Of a DNA stretch of 64,000 nucleotides, positions 1 to 11,973 are shown in pieces. The notes beneath the pieces are model-generated. The model was not told where the DNA came from. It searched no databases and saw nothing but the letters and a program-made list of their open reading frames with translations. Both the position numbers and the translations under genes were made by a program. Every line of letters starts with the position of its first letter. Within the stretch, counting starts at the first letter, position 1. Origin of the DNA: Perca fluviatilis (lineage: Eukaryota; Chordata; Actinopteri; Perciformes; Percidae); assembly GCF_010015445.1 (NCBI RefSeq), contig NC_053121.1, positions 32,069,934 to 32,133,933 of the forward strand. Reading direction: 5' to 3'.

Positions 1-565
1 GTAGACGTAAAAGTGAAGTGATATGTTGAGCTATTGATGATCAATTTAAGTTGAAACTGATGTTTTGTATTTAAACCATTACATATTTTCCTTATCTTTT
101 CATTTCCAGACATTTGCCACTCCCGTACTCATTCAGCTCTTCCATGCAAGCATCATTTAAAATCCTTTTTCTATTTGAAAAATAATGATTTTTATACATA
201 ACAATCACAGATGTCAACTAAAAAAAAAGTGCATTAAGAGTCGGCGCATCTGCAGTTGTTTTATGTAAACTGGTAACAGTTCACTGCAAATGTATCAGCA
301 CTTGGAGATACTCCTTGGAGAAATCCTCCACATACAAATTTGGGGTCACCCCCCCTCCACCCCCGCCCAATTTCTAGCCCACTTGTGGAGAATTGATCCA
401 TTGCTGTGGTAGGGGACTGACAACAACTTCCTCCACCTCTGCAACTGGTTGCTGGCTCATTTCAAACTCAATTAGCGTTGAGGCGGCTGAGAAACTGTCT
501 TGAGAGTGTGTTTGCATGTGTGTGTATATCTGAGAAGAAGGGAAAAAAAGATGTATAAAGAGGAA
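1..565. other. intronic sequence, no gene
   Basis: AT-rich intron of AFG2A by inference. It has a C-rich patch near 349-368 and short poly-A runs. Open frames here depend on simple repeats and show no family resemblance. Confidence 0.5.
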
Positions 566-590
566 CAGAGAGAGAGAGAGAGAGAGAGAG
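566..590. repeat. (GA)n microsatellite
   Basis: Uninterrupted purine GA repeat of about 25 bp, 150 bp before a TG array. Confidence 0.9.
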
Positions 591-738
591 AAAAAGAAAC
601 TCTTAACAGTAGGGAGGGGGTCATGCCCCTGTGTGGACAGATGGGGAAACCCCAGGCGTCCTTCCACAAGCCTCCCTCTCAGGAAGTGGTCTCCCGGGCA
701 GCTGAGAAATCCGATTACCTTCTCCCGCCTGCACCCCC

Positions 739-741
<3 letters not shown>

Positions 742-799
<58 letters not shown>
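742..799. repeat. (TG)n microsatellite
   Basis: Pure TG dinucleotide array of about 58 bp. Cys/Val-repeat reading frames across it are artefacts. Confidence 0.95.
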
Positions 800-800
<1 letters not shown>

Positions 801-2727
801 CAAGGTTCAAGTAATTTGAATGAGAAACCTATTATAAATTGGGAACGGAAGCTGCCAAATGGACAGATAGGCACCCCACATTCACCCCCCACCCCCTACG
901 GCTTGAGCACCCTACCCGCCTTTACCGCCCCTATGCCACCACTTCGCGACACTGACTGTCAGTTCACACCGAAGATAGGCGAGCATTTCCATACCAATGG
1001 TAGGATATGATGGGACAAATGAAGATTAATGGGGCGCTGGGGTGTCAATGAAGTCATTGTCGACTCTTGGTGCAGCAGAGGAGGCTCCTGGGGTCCTCAG
1101 CTGTTTGATGGACAGAGTGGGAGGGATGGGGAGAGGAAGGAAGGGGAAGAAAGTGGCATTTACTTTAGTTTGAAAGGAGCAGGCCTGATGTCCATCTTTC
1201 AACCACTGCTGCAGGACCGTGTTGATTTCCTCTTCTTATCAAGTTTAAACAAGGTTGTTTGGAGTTGGGGAAACTCTTGCCTCATCTGATTTAGACTCTG
1301 CAGCACTTTTTCAATCTCCGGAGTTGTATTAATACCCGAAGCCTAACTTTTATTTAACTGAGACATCCTGTCCTTTTGCACAAAGTCGTCCAACTTCCTC
1401 TGGCCTTTGTATTACATCAGTGACAAACATGACCAGGTATGCAACAACATACAGACATAACATGACTAATGCAGCTGAATCACATCCTAACAAATGGATA
1501 ACAAAAGATAACAAATAGATAGTTTCCACACAAGCACACAAAGTCCCGCCACTTCCTCTTGCTTTTGTGTTACTTTTGAGATCCAGGATAATCTGTTCTT
1601 GTGCCAAACAAATACACACATTTTGCCCTCTTTACCTTCAAGGCATCATCTGCTCTTTTGGGGAATAAAGTAATGGTCCAGTGGCCAATGTCCATTCCTC
1701 TGCATGGTGTGTCACATGTCACCAAACAACACCCTCCTCCCCTTCTCGCCTCCACCTTAAAAAAAAGTTACACTTCCTCTTTCCTTTGTATTGCGCCAAT
1801 CACCCAGGCCCACCTCTGACCTGCCGTGACAGGGCTGTGGTGATTGATTAGCACCACCAGGGATTATTTATCCTGCTTGTTCAGTAGGAAGAACCCCCTG
1901 TCGCTCTGTTTGTCGAGCAGCTGTCCATCTAGTTGATTGTACAAACAAACGCACACACACACTCACACAAGATGTCCCTCTTACCATTTGTAGTTTGTCT
2001 ATAACCACATTTTGACTTATTTTTCCTCCTTCAGTTTGTTGGTGTTGGCGGCATATTCCTCAGGAAAGATTGAGAGTGTTGGATTGTTGTTTCGCTGAAT
2101 AGCCTATTTGTTTACCCTAATGTGCGCTGGGCTTCATCCATGCTATCAGGAGGCAGGAGTGCTTACAGTGGAGAAGATTACTTGCAGATGGGTCTTTGTT
2201 TGGGACCAGAAGTTCCCAACTGGGCTCTTATCAGATCAAGGGGCGAAAACAAAACAGAGAGGCAATAGAATTAGAGTTGAAAGGACAGTATGTCTATCCT
2301 GAACAATTAACATGGCTGAATTTCACAGTTGTCAATGGATAATGAGACTCCAGGGCCTTGACACTTGTGATCTCATATAACCGTTATTATACATTTCAGA
2401 CAAGGAAAGAACATAGGACGTGTGAAGGGTTGCAAATTACTTGTTTTGTCTGACAGACATCCCAAATATATTTAGTTTACAATGATATAAAAAATAGAAA
2501 AGCGGGAAATCTCTTTTTTTGAGAAGATGGTAGAGTCAGTCCACTAGTGGCATGACTCTATGGATGGCAGTAACTAATTGCATTAGCTTAATAGCTAATG
2601 TTAGCATGTTAACATGCTAAACTAAAATGGTGATCACAGTTAAACCCGCTTAACATCAGTAGGCTATAGCCTTGTCATTGTGAACGTTTATACATGCATA
2701 TAGGTGTTAGCATTTCGCTTAAAACTA
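800..2727. other. intronic sequence with a thrice-repeated ETS-like motif
   Basis: Mostly unique, non-coding. A degenerate block of about 30 bp centred on ACTTCCTCT followed by CTTTTGT/CTTTGTATT occurs three times (near 1379-1415, 1538-1573, 1764-1800). A perfect 20-nt palindrome lies at 2601-2620. No exon signal recognised. Confidence 0.5.
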
Positions 2728-2836
2728 GTGCTGTCAGTTAAATGCGTTATTAACGGCGTCAATTTTTTTATCACGAGATTAATGTTCTTTTTGGCCTAGC
2801 AAACTTTGTAGTTTTTTTCACATGCTGTTGCAACAA
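2728..2836. repeat. fragment of a GCTGTCA...TTAACG-type DNA repeat
   Basis: Starts GTGCTGTCAGTTAAATGCG, has TTATTAACGGCG and TTTTTTTATCACGAGATT, and continues TTTTTGGCCTAGCAAAC. This resembles a hAT-like repeat common in fish genomes. It is truncated where the next element begins at 2845. Family assignment is from memory. Confidence 0.5.
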
Positions 2837-3066
2837 CTATTAACTAGGGATGCACCGAAATGAAAATTCTTGGCCGAAACCGAAAACCGAAAAAGAGGAA
2901 ACCAAGACCAAAAACAAAAAACCAAAAACACCGAAAGAAATTATGCCAATTGTTAGTACCATAGCATTTATGGCTATGACTGTGTACTAACTTTACTAAA
3001 ATCAAGGCATTGCAATTGTATAAATTAATATTAAAGTTTAATAGCCTAAGAACAGAATAGCTTACC

Positions 3067-3136
<70 letters not shown>
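3067..3136. repeat. (ATT)n microsatellite
   Basis: About 23 copies of ATT inside the hAT element, beginning after CTTACCT. Confidence 0.95.
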
Positions 3137-3141
3137 TTTAT

Positions 3142-3456
3142 TTAAGGCACTCTGCAGGATTTCACTGAACATATCAGACAACGAGGGTGCATGCCCCTCA
3201 TCTGGTGCAGAGAGACGAGTCTTTTTTTCTGCGCTCTGATCTCCTCCTGTGCTGGGCGCTGCTCCGTGCGCACTCCGTCTCCGTCTCCACGCAGGTTCTC
3301 CGCATCCATCGTGGCCTGGATCATTTCTCGTGCGCCCTGCTTTATTTCCGCATCCAAGTAATGGTCTTTATAACGCGGATCAAGTACAGTCGCGATGAAG
3401 CGCAGAGGATCCGAACAGATCTCACTGAAACGTGTGCTGACAGACTCTAAGAGCAC
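3142..3456 (-). pseudogene. hAT transposase C-terminal remnant
   Basis: Open frame of about 100 codons on the minus strand inside the hAT element. It contains SDPLRFIATVLDPRYKDHYL, the motif that lies shortly before the dimerisation region of hAT/ZBED-type transposases, followed by DAE-KQ-AREMIQATMDAE. There is no BED finger, no catalytic core and no C-terminal hATC segment, so it cannot be active. The first codon in frame is GTG, as expected for a fragment cut out of a larger gene. It is a transposon relic, not a host exon. Confidence 0.8.
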
Positions 3457-3631
3457 TTTTCATTGTTGTCACTCCGTGGTCCGTCTCAACCTCTTTGCTT
3501 AGGAGACGCTTTGCAGGTGGAACGGATCGGGTACTGACACACGTGCAGGTCGCGTTTTCTGTTTGCATCATCACAACATTTCGGCTGTATTGTTTCGGTG
3601 ATAAAAGTATTTCGGCCATGCATCCCTACTA

Positions 3632-4156
3632 TTAAAGGTCCCATGTCATGAAAATGTCACTTTATGAGGTTTTTTAACATTAATATGAGTTCCCCCAGCC
3701 TGCCTATGGTCCCCAATTGGCTTGAAATGGTGATAGGTGTAAACCGAGCCCTGGGTATCCTACTCTGCCTTTGAGAAAATGAAAGCTCAGATGAGCCGTT
3801 CTGGAATCTTGCTTGTTATGAGGTCATAACAAGCAAGATTACCTCCCCTTTCTCTGCTTTGCCTGCCCAGAGAATTTAGTCCAGCAATGAGAAAGAGAGA
3901 GACATCATGGCTTTCAAACGAGAAAAGTGGCAGTTGGTCAAGGCCACACCCCCACTCTCCACCTTGCCCCCCCCCCCTCTCCTCCTCAATAGCTACACAC
4001 ACAGAAATGGCACATCCTAAGGAAAGCTCATTGTGGGACTGGCTCTAGTGGCTGTAATTCTGTACCAAGGCTGAATTTCGGGAAAGAGACTTCAGATACA
4101 GTATTAGGGGACCACTAAGGTCTATATAAAAGCATCCAAAGAGCACCATGTCATGG
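3632..4156. mobile_element. TTAA-flanked MITE-like repeat
   Basis: Begins TTAAAGGTCCCATGTCATG and ends with ACCATGTCATGG, an inverted version of the start. The outermost right terminus seems lost or mutated. The TTAA start fits a piggyBac- or Kolobok-type non-autonomous element. It contains a perfect 16-bp hairpin (3805-3820 with 3825-3840, 4-nt loop). It abuts the right target duplication of the hAT element, so the hAT landed at its edge. Confidence 0.6.
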
Positions 4157-5343
4157 CCATGACCTGCAAGTGTGGCCGTAGACTCCTAATCATGTTGCTG
4201 TATGACATTTTTTTTAAAACAAAAATCATAACTTAGGCCACTTTCTGAAACTTTCAATTGCATTTTGCGTCTTCCTGGTGATGGAGTTGTGTGGGTCGAC
4301 TAAGCAAACACCATCTGATCTGAAAAGACTGTAAAATGTGGTCGAGGAATAAACTGTTCACCTCACATTAGCAAAATTGTTGTCACTTACTTTACTATGA
4401 AATGGTCTACTGACCATTTCAGCACAGGCTTTTTTCCAGCCTTTGTTTTCTACCACCATTTGTTGGTTAAGTTTAACTTAACCAACAAATAAATAAATTT
4501 AGTCACTTTGGATGCACAAATATCCTCTTGAGGACACAAGATCACATCCTTCTCAGCTACTGATGAAGTGCTTTCAGTAAATATATTTTATAAATATAGG
4601 TATTATTAAACTATAATTATACAGACAAATTGTGTCTCGACTGGTGAGCACAGTTGAACCACCTACAAATTTCCTCTCTCCCAGCGTTATTTACAGTATC
4701 TACAAATTTCACTCACTGTGTTGTGGATGAACTTGTGCCAGAATGCTGTTTGAGTCACCTAACAGCTCTCCAGGTGTGTTACCATGTTGGAACAATGACA
4801 ACAAATAAATGGCTGCAACACCTTCCTTCCTGGGAATGCTGTTTGTCAGATGTTGCCCGATAAAACACTAAAGTTAGCTCTGGTCTAATTATACAATATT
4901 GAAATTGCAAAATTGGGAGTAAAACAGGCTTAAATAATGTTTATTTTTCTGACTGCAAATAATGAGTGATTCAAAGATCAAGCTATTTCTTTGCTCGTAT
5001 GTAATCGGTCTTAACATGGTTTTAAAGATGTAAAAAGATCCTTTTATAGAATGCTAAATATTTTACAGCATTTATTTATCATTTTTTTGTTATCTCATCT
5101 TCCACCGCTTCAAAATACCTTGACCTTTTTATACACTCATGTTCTGTGTTAGATCTGTTCACATGCTCCACCCTCTGAAAATCAGACCCTTGCACTGTAG
5201 TGTGGCTTCTGAACAGGAGATGGTGCCAAACTTGACATGGGCAGTTCTTTTGACAATTATGATCAATACTGACAATTCTTACAGATTAATAGCCTGCCAA
5301 AATAATTGCAAATGCTTACAAAATATTTCAAACCTGTCCCTAT
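4157..5343. other. intronic sequence with a 33-bp palindrome
   Basis: AT-rich, no exon recognised. The main structure is an almost perfect palindrome at 4458-4490, with 16-bp arms around a single central T. Confidence 0.5.
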
Positions 5344-5473
5344 GGCCCCTATGTTGCTCAATGGATAAAGTGAGAAAGCTCTGCTGTTAGGGGTTTAATC
5401 CTCACTGAGGACAAAGTATGTACTCCAAGTGATACAGTGTAAGGCATTTAGATAAAAGTGATGACTAAATGCC
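5344..5473 (+). repeat. tRNA-derived SINE, old copy
   Basis: A box-A-like TGTTGCTCAATGGATAAAG and a box-B-like GGGTTTAATCC, 30 bp apart, are followed by the SINE body: GTATGTACTCCAAGTG, TACAGTGTAAGGCA, TTAGATAAAAG and ACTAAATGCC. This pattern is shared by a common fish SINE. Substitutions in box B indicate an old copy, not a working tRNA gene. Confidence 0.75.
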
Positions 5474-6446
<973 letters not shown>

Positions 6447-8162
6447 CCAGGCTTGCATGTCGCAGATCAGTTGTGTTTAGCCAATGATTTATGCTTTTAT
6501 CACTTGCCTGGTGAACCAGAATGACATTCGTGAAAGTGATATTGTGACTATTTAGAAAGTGACAAATAACTTATGAATGATGTTAAAGAAAATTGCATTG
6601 ACTCTCTTACACTGTGTTGTGATTGGAAGTCATTGTTGTGTGACACAATTCATGGTTGATTCATCTGTCGATTTATTCTTATAGAGTAATCAATTGATCT
6701 CTTAAATTTCAGAAAACTCAAAGTAATGTGTTGAAATTTCTTGTTTTGTTCTTGTATTGGTAACCCCATCTGACTCCAAAGTAAAGTAACCTACGATGTG
6801 TGTATCTGATGCACATTGTGCTTTAGTTTATGTGCGTTGGCTCGTTTAAATACTAAAGACTGTACGTTAAGACTTAGTGAAGAGAACCTCCTATGAGTCT
6901 TTGTTATTTGGCCTCACACGTGGGCATCGGAGGATCCTTAAAGTTTTCTCTGTGAATACCTTTTGTTTTGCCTTTTGTTTGGCAGTAACCTCCACCTGAG
7001 CCATACCTCCACTCAACAGGAAACAACCCTTAGCTAAAAGAACGACTATAAGCCAGCCAGTCAAAACAGGCCATATTTTATTTTGTGTTGGACTGACGTT
7101 ATCATCTCCCAAGCTTTGCTCTCTTCTCGTGACGAGCCAAGCATGATGGAATCTCTATTGGTGCTGTCTTAAAGGATTAGAGCTTATTCACCGGTTTTTT
7201 CCTGACTGCACAGTTCTAAATAGGGCCCCGCTGCCACAGTACAGGGTGTCCTGCTAAAGCTGAGCCGAGCTGTTGATATTCTCCACACCGTAGCTATTAG
7301 GGTCTCTCTGCTTAAATGCTGCATTCTGTTTAGCTGTTTTCATTCAAGGTAAAGTTCTTAATATTAACCACTAGCTGCAGTTTTGGTATTATTCTCTTTG
7401 CACAAACACTGTTCTCTCACCATCCTGTTTTGAGAGTATTTAAAGTATTTCCTGCCCTGGTTGTGTTTCAAAGATGCAGTAATGAGAAGGCAGAGTGAGA
7501 GTTTTGGCTTGTGGCTTAGTGAAGCTACAGTGGCAAAAGAAAACAAAAATGTGTGTGTGTGTATCTTTGCAAGCAAGTAATGGGATACCACCTAGGGATG
7601 GATGAGCTCTGGGAAGCTGTGTGCATGCGTGTTAGTGAGCATTGGGGGAGCAGGATCCCCAGGCAAGTATCAAACTTCAAGGGCTGTATTAGTATCAGCT
7701 TACACATGTGTGTGCATCCAAGAATACCACCACAAAAAGCCTCCAATCCGACCAGGCGCAGAAAAAACCTGCAAGACCAGACTGACTCTGGTTATCTAGC
7801 CGCAAAAAGATTGAACTCAGTCGAAGAGAGTGTAGTAGCAAGTACAACTGAGCTTAACAAAGTTAAAGTTTTTAACAGTGTTATAGGAATTCCTATTTTG
7901 ATGTAATTTAGTATGCACAGTAGAACAGCAGTCTGTCAGAAATACATATCATGCACATAAACACATTTAAATCAGCTTTAAGATAGGGAAAGAAACTGCT
8001 TGTGTTTTTAGCTGGTGATCAAACTACATGCATGTTTTATCCATTTTTCGGTTTCTTGACATAGTGCTCTCTATGTTAAAGAAGTACAAGACTTGCCATT
8101 TGTAAATCAAAAGACACTGCATTTCCGTCAGCTAGAGAGAAAGACATGATGATGGTGAAGGG

Positions 8163-8163
<1 letters not shown>
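6447..8163. other. intronic sequence, nothing recognised
   Basis: Unique-looking intron with no repeat family or exon that I can name. A short TG run lies near 7551-7562. Confidence 0.45.
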
Positions 8164-8223
<60 letters not shown>

Positions 8224-8224
8224 T

Positions 8225-8284
<60 letters not shown>
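8164..8284. repeat. (TG)n array split by a T9 run
   Basis: Two TG arrays of about 56 bp each, separated by nine T at 8221-8229. Confidence 0.95.
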
Positions 8285-8286
<2 letters not shown>

Positions 8287-9209
8287 GCGGGGAGGAGGGA
8301 GTGAGGGAGGGATCGGGAGGAAATGAGGGCTCTTTGTGCTCTGCTACCTGGCAGACATCTCCAGCATGTGTCGTCTTGCCTCTTGGCAAGCCGAGACCAC
8401 CGGCGCCCTTGGAATGCTCTCAGTTCAGGAAATCTCGTTTATTCTCACAAATGCTACTCCTAACCTCCTCTTTTTTGCAATACTGCTGCAGACCTAGTAT
8501 ATTTTCCTCTTTTTACGTCTCTTTATTGCACTTTTTTTATTGCCTTTTTGTTTTTCTTTTGTCCTCCTGTCTGTGTATCTACGACACTGACAAAGATTCT
8601 TCTGTTCTCTTTATACTGATCCTTTTAGCATGGCAGAGTTGTTATATCAAATGAGTGTGGGCAATGTTACTAATCAGTGAACATAATGAATGAATTACAT
8701 TCACCATGATAGCAGATTTTATCAACCCTAATGGGCACAATAAGGGCACAGTGGTCTTTCATACATTGTGGCTACCATCCAATCAGTTGCTTTCTAGCCC
8801 GCACATACTGTGTAAATCAGTATATTCTTATATTTTACAGGATCCGTTTGGACGATAGGCCCAAACGATGCAAAACGTGCGTTTGCATCAAAAAGCGTCA
8901 CGGTGTGGATGGCCCCCTAGTTGCAGTGCAGATGATTAGGTGTTACAAAGCAACAACAGCAACACTGTTTTGCACTAACATGGAGGTACAGTGAGGCATT
9001 TGATGGTACTGTGCCTACCTGAAAAAGATTGGTTGTTGTCAACTCAGGTTATTTTAAATACAAATAATTTAACAACCGATATGTCCCAGTAAACTGTTGT
9101 GTCTTTAGTGCATACATCTCTCCTCTACAGATAGGAATTCCATGAGTTGCTCAGTTAACCTGAACATTGTCAACTACTGTAGATAGCATACATTTAGCAA
9201 AGCAATGGT
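8285..9209. other. intronic sequence, possible old repeat at 8840-8930
   Basis: Non-coding. The part near 8840-8930 (GTTTGGACGATAGGCCCAAA, then AAACGATGC, GCGTTTGCATC) resembles a dispersed fish repeat, but I see no termini. Confidence 0.35.
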
Positions 9210-9290
9210 TTGTGCTAATTCTCAGTTCAGTTCAGAGAGCTTTATTGTCCCTCAAAGGGAAAATTTGATCGGCAGTTGGCGGAACAAAAA
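9210..9290 (-). repeat. retroposon 3'-tail fragment (CTTTATTGTCCC motif)
   Basis: GAGAGCTTTATTGTCCCTCA followed by AAGGGAAAATTTG matches the 3' end shared by many fish SINEs/LINEs in reverse orientation. Only the tail is present. Similar tails lie near 57690 and 59250. Confidence 0.5.
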
Positions 9291-9376
9291 ACAGCAAAAC
9301 ACTTTAACTTAAAATTCTAGCTTCTGCTAGATGTGTTATCTAGTGTGTTAGATGGCAGTTATGGTTAGACGACACC

Positions 9377-9764
9377 TAGTCTATATACTTGGTGTTCAAA
9401 TTCCGGGATTGCTCCCATGCAGCGGGAAATTCCGCCCGATGCATGTATTTTCCGTTTCCTTCCGCTTTCTTTGTGTTGGAATTTTTTTATTCGGTGGATT
9501 TATGAGGACTATGGTTAACTGCTCCTCAGATCTCTGCAGGCTAAATTTAGACAGCTAGCTAGACTATCGGTCCAATCTGAGTTTTCTCTCGCACGACTGT
9601 TTTACAGCGGCTCTGTGCGGAGTTTAGCACCACCCGTGACAATTCTGATTGGGTTAAAGAAATGCCAATAAACCAGAGCATTTTCCTCCCATACCCGAAT
9701 GCTATTTGGAGCAGCCTTCCTTCCTTCAGCACGCTTTGAAGGAGGGTCTGGCAAAGCAACTAGT
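9377..9764 (+). mobile_element. non-autonomous DNA transposon (TAGTCTA termini), copy 1
   Basis: Runs from TAGTCTATATACTTGGTGTT to GGTCTGGCAAAGCAACTAG. Its inner sequence matches, in reverse orientation, the split element at 47143-48509. Shared blocks include TTCAAATTCCGGGATTGCTC, AACTGCTCCTCAGATCTCTG and ATGCCAATAAACCAGAGCA. No coding capacity is seen. Superfamily not assigned. Confidence 0.7.
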
Positions 9765-10890
9765 CAACACCTTGCTAACCAGCTAGATAGCTAGCTAACC
9801 ATCTAATTACATAGTTGGCTGTCTATCAAGCTGTCATAACAGTAACATAAACACTATTTCTACTTTTGTTCTCGCAACGAAAAATGAAATAATTGCCACT
9901 GTTGTAAAGTATCATAAACCACTGTGCAGTGTTTTGGCATCTGATAAGCCTTCAAACTCATGGATCTATTACTCAAACTGGCCTCCCTGGATTGTACATT
10001 GTCTTACCGGTACCTGAAACAACATGAATATGACATCAATATGATTCAGTCTTTGAAACACATCTTACAGATATTAAACATAGACATTAGTTTAACTTTA
10101 ACGGATTAAAAGGTAAATGTATGTGCCACCTTAGGGGACATTTGACAGCTTGTTTGGCTTTCTCTAGTCTGTGTAAAAACCAGGCAGTCGGAAGGAGTCA
10201 ACATTCGCTACCATCAGGATACAGTCGGACCCACATACAGAATAGAAGCTGGTTAGGGGCCAACTAGAGGGGTGCAACAAATAATACCCCCTTTGTATGT
10301 TCCAAATATCCCCTGCTGAAGCTCCCTGAGCCCGGCTCTCTGCTCGGGGTATCCCAACACCACATTAAGAGCTGCTTACAAGTGGATAAGGTGTAAGTTT
10401 TGGGGGGATTTGAAATGGGAGCTGGAGGAGTGGGTACGGTAATGTCACAAAGCGAGCTACTAGCTAGTATGTCTCCTTTTTTTCCTGTGATTAAAAAGCA
10501 GGTTTGTGCCTCCTTTTTTTGTTCACTTCAACAAGGTCCAGTGCCATGTTTGGAGAATGGCTAAACAAATGGGCTATTATTTGCTGCAGTAATTCCAGAG
10601 GTCCACTGGACAGGCCGGGGGAGTAACGGTATCCCAATGTATATCCTCTGCCGGCCTCAGACATCTTCATCAAGATTTAAGTTACCCATTGTAGCTGAAA
10701 TGAAATCAATCCCACCAGGCTCTTCTGTGAGGAGGACCATTTGGCTGTCAGAGTAGGAGTTGTGTTTCCATGTAGCTGAGCTGTGTGTATACATCAGTGT
10801 TGGTTAAGCATGTGGTTAAGTAGATTCCTTTGGGCACTATGAGACCTTTTGCTTTTTTTTGTGTTAAAGAGGAATACCTAACATTAGCAT
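9765..10890. other. intronic sequence, nothing recognised
   Basis: Non-coding, unique in appearance apart from a short TAGATAGCTAGCTA run at 9783-9799. Confidence 0.4.
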
Positions 10891-11145
10891 TAGGGCTGCA
10901 ACTAATGATTATTGACTATTCTCATGATTACTTTTCCAAACAATTCTAAAATAGTTGAATAAAAGTAACCATAATGATAATAACCTGAAGACACATATTT
11001 AAATTGCCTTTTTTGTTTGACCAGCTGTCCAAAACACTAAGATTAACATTGACATGAAAAGAAATGAAAAGCAGCTTATTATAATCCCATGCGATGATGC
11101 TGAAACCAGCAAATATTTGACAATTTTGTTTATCAATTACTTTTT
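10891..11145 (+). mobile_element. hAT-type MITE (TAGGGCTGCAACTAA), 3' truncated
   Basis: Starts with the terminus TAGGGCTGCAACTAATGATT. The interior has GACCAGCTGTCCAAAACAC and AACCAGCAAATATTTGACA, both characteristic of an abundant fish hAT MITE. The right terminus is missing after TATCAATTAC. Related pieces lie near 29770, 43880, 46820 and 53935. Confidence 0.65.
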
Positions 11146-11927
11146 TTTTTAAAACAAAGAATTTTCAGAAGAATTGTTGTTCATTTTCGGTTGACTTATC
11201 ATCTGATGCTTTGTCTTGTTTATGTGTCTGTGCCAGAAAGGGGAGAAACTGATGTGTTTTAATGGAAGCACTGGTTCTGTAAGGATCTGTTGTTGCTGCC
11301 CTTTGTGTTGATTCAACTTTAGCTGGCAACTTTGCACACTGGTTGCCCAAGATGTAAGCAACATAGCAATGTAACAAATACGAAAATGTTAAGCCACTGT
11401 TGGTTTGGGAAATTGGGAGTATACGAGGACAGTGTCCTTGACCATACCTGCCATCATAATGTCATTTAGGCTAATAGAGATACTCTTCTTTACTTTGATT
11501 TACGCTGATGAGTTGAAACCTGGAAATGCGTGTTTCCACTTGCTGGCACCGGGTTCAGTCCTGCTAAATCCTTCTGGCTTGTGTCTCCAATACCCCATCG
11601 TCTTTGCTTCGGTCCTTTCAGAATGCAGCATTAAAAGATGAGTGCACTGGCCTGTCTCCTTTGAAAACTGAAATGATTTAGTCAATGATTTTAAGGAGAA
11701 CTCTTTATGACAGAGTGTGACCCCCTAAGGTCAGTTATAGATACAACAATAATGTGAGACAGAAATATTTTTTGTGGTCTGTGAGGCCCTGCAGCCCTGC
11801 AGCAAGGACTTGGCAGATGCATCGGAAAGAGGATGACGGAGCAGTGTCACTTCATTTCCTCTTTCACAGGCTCCGCTTGATGAATGACCGTGTGAAAGGC
11901 AGCTGTTTCATAGGTTTGGGATTTTAC

Positions 11928-11931
<4 letters not shown>
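11146..11931. other. intronic sequence, nothing recognised
   Basis: Non-coding and unique in appearance, with no exon or repeat boundary found. Confidence 0.4.

Positions 11932-11970
<39 letters not shown>
11932..11970. repeat. (TG)n microsatellite
   Basis: Pure TG array of about 39 bp. Confidence 0.95.

Positions 11971-11973
<3 letters not shown>

Larger units (their letters stand above)
2845..3628 (-). mobile_element. deleted hAT transposon (TAGGGATGCA termini)
   Basis: Terminal inverted repeats TAGGGATGCA...TGCATCCCTA bound a 784-bp element. The flanks are an 8-bp target duplication, CTATTAAC (2837-2844) and CTATTAAA (3629-3636), with one mismatch. Both are hallmarks of hAT. The sub-terminal repeats read GGCCGAAACCGAAA at the left and TTTCGGCC at the right. 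The inside holds an (ATT)n array and the C-terminal part of a transposase on the minus strand. At 784 bp against several kb for an autonomous hAT, it is an internally deleted, non-autonomous copy. Confidence 0.85.

Noticed and set aside
8731..8994. 87-codon open frame as a gene
   Set aside because: Overlaps sequence resembling a dispersed repeat; no family resemblance.
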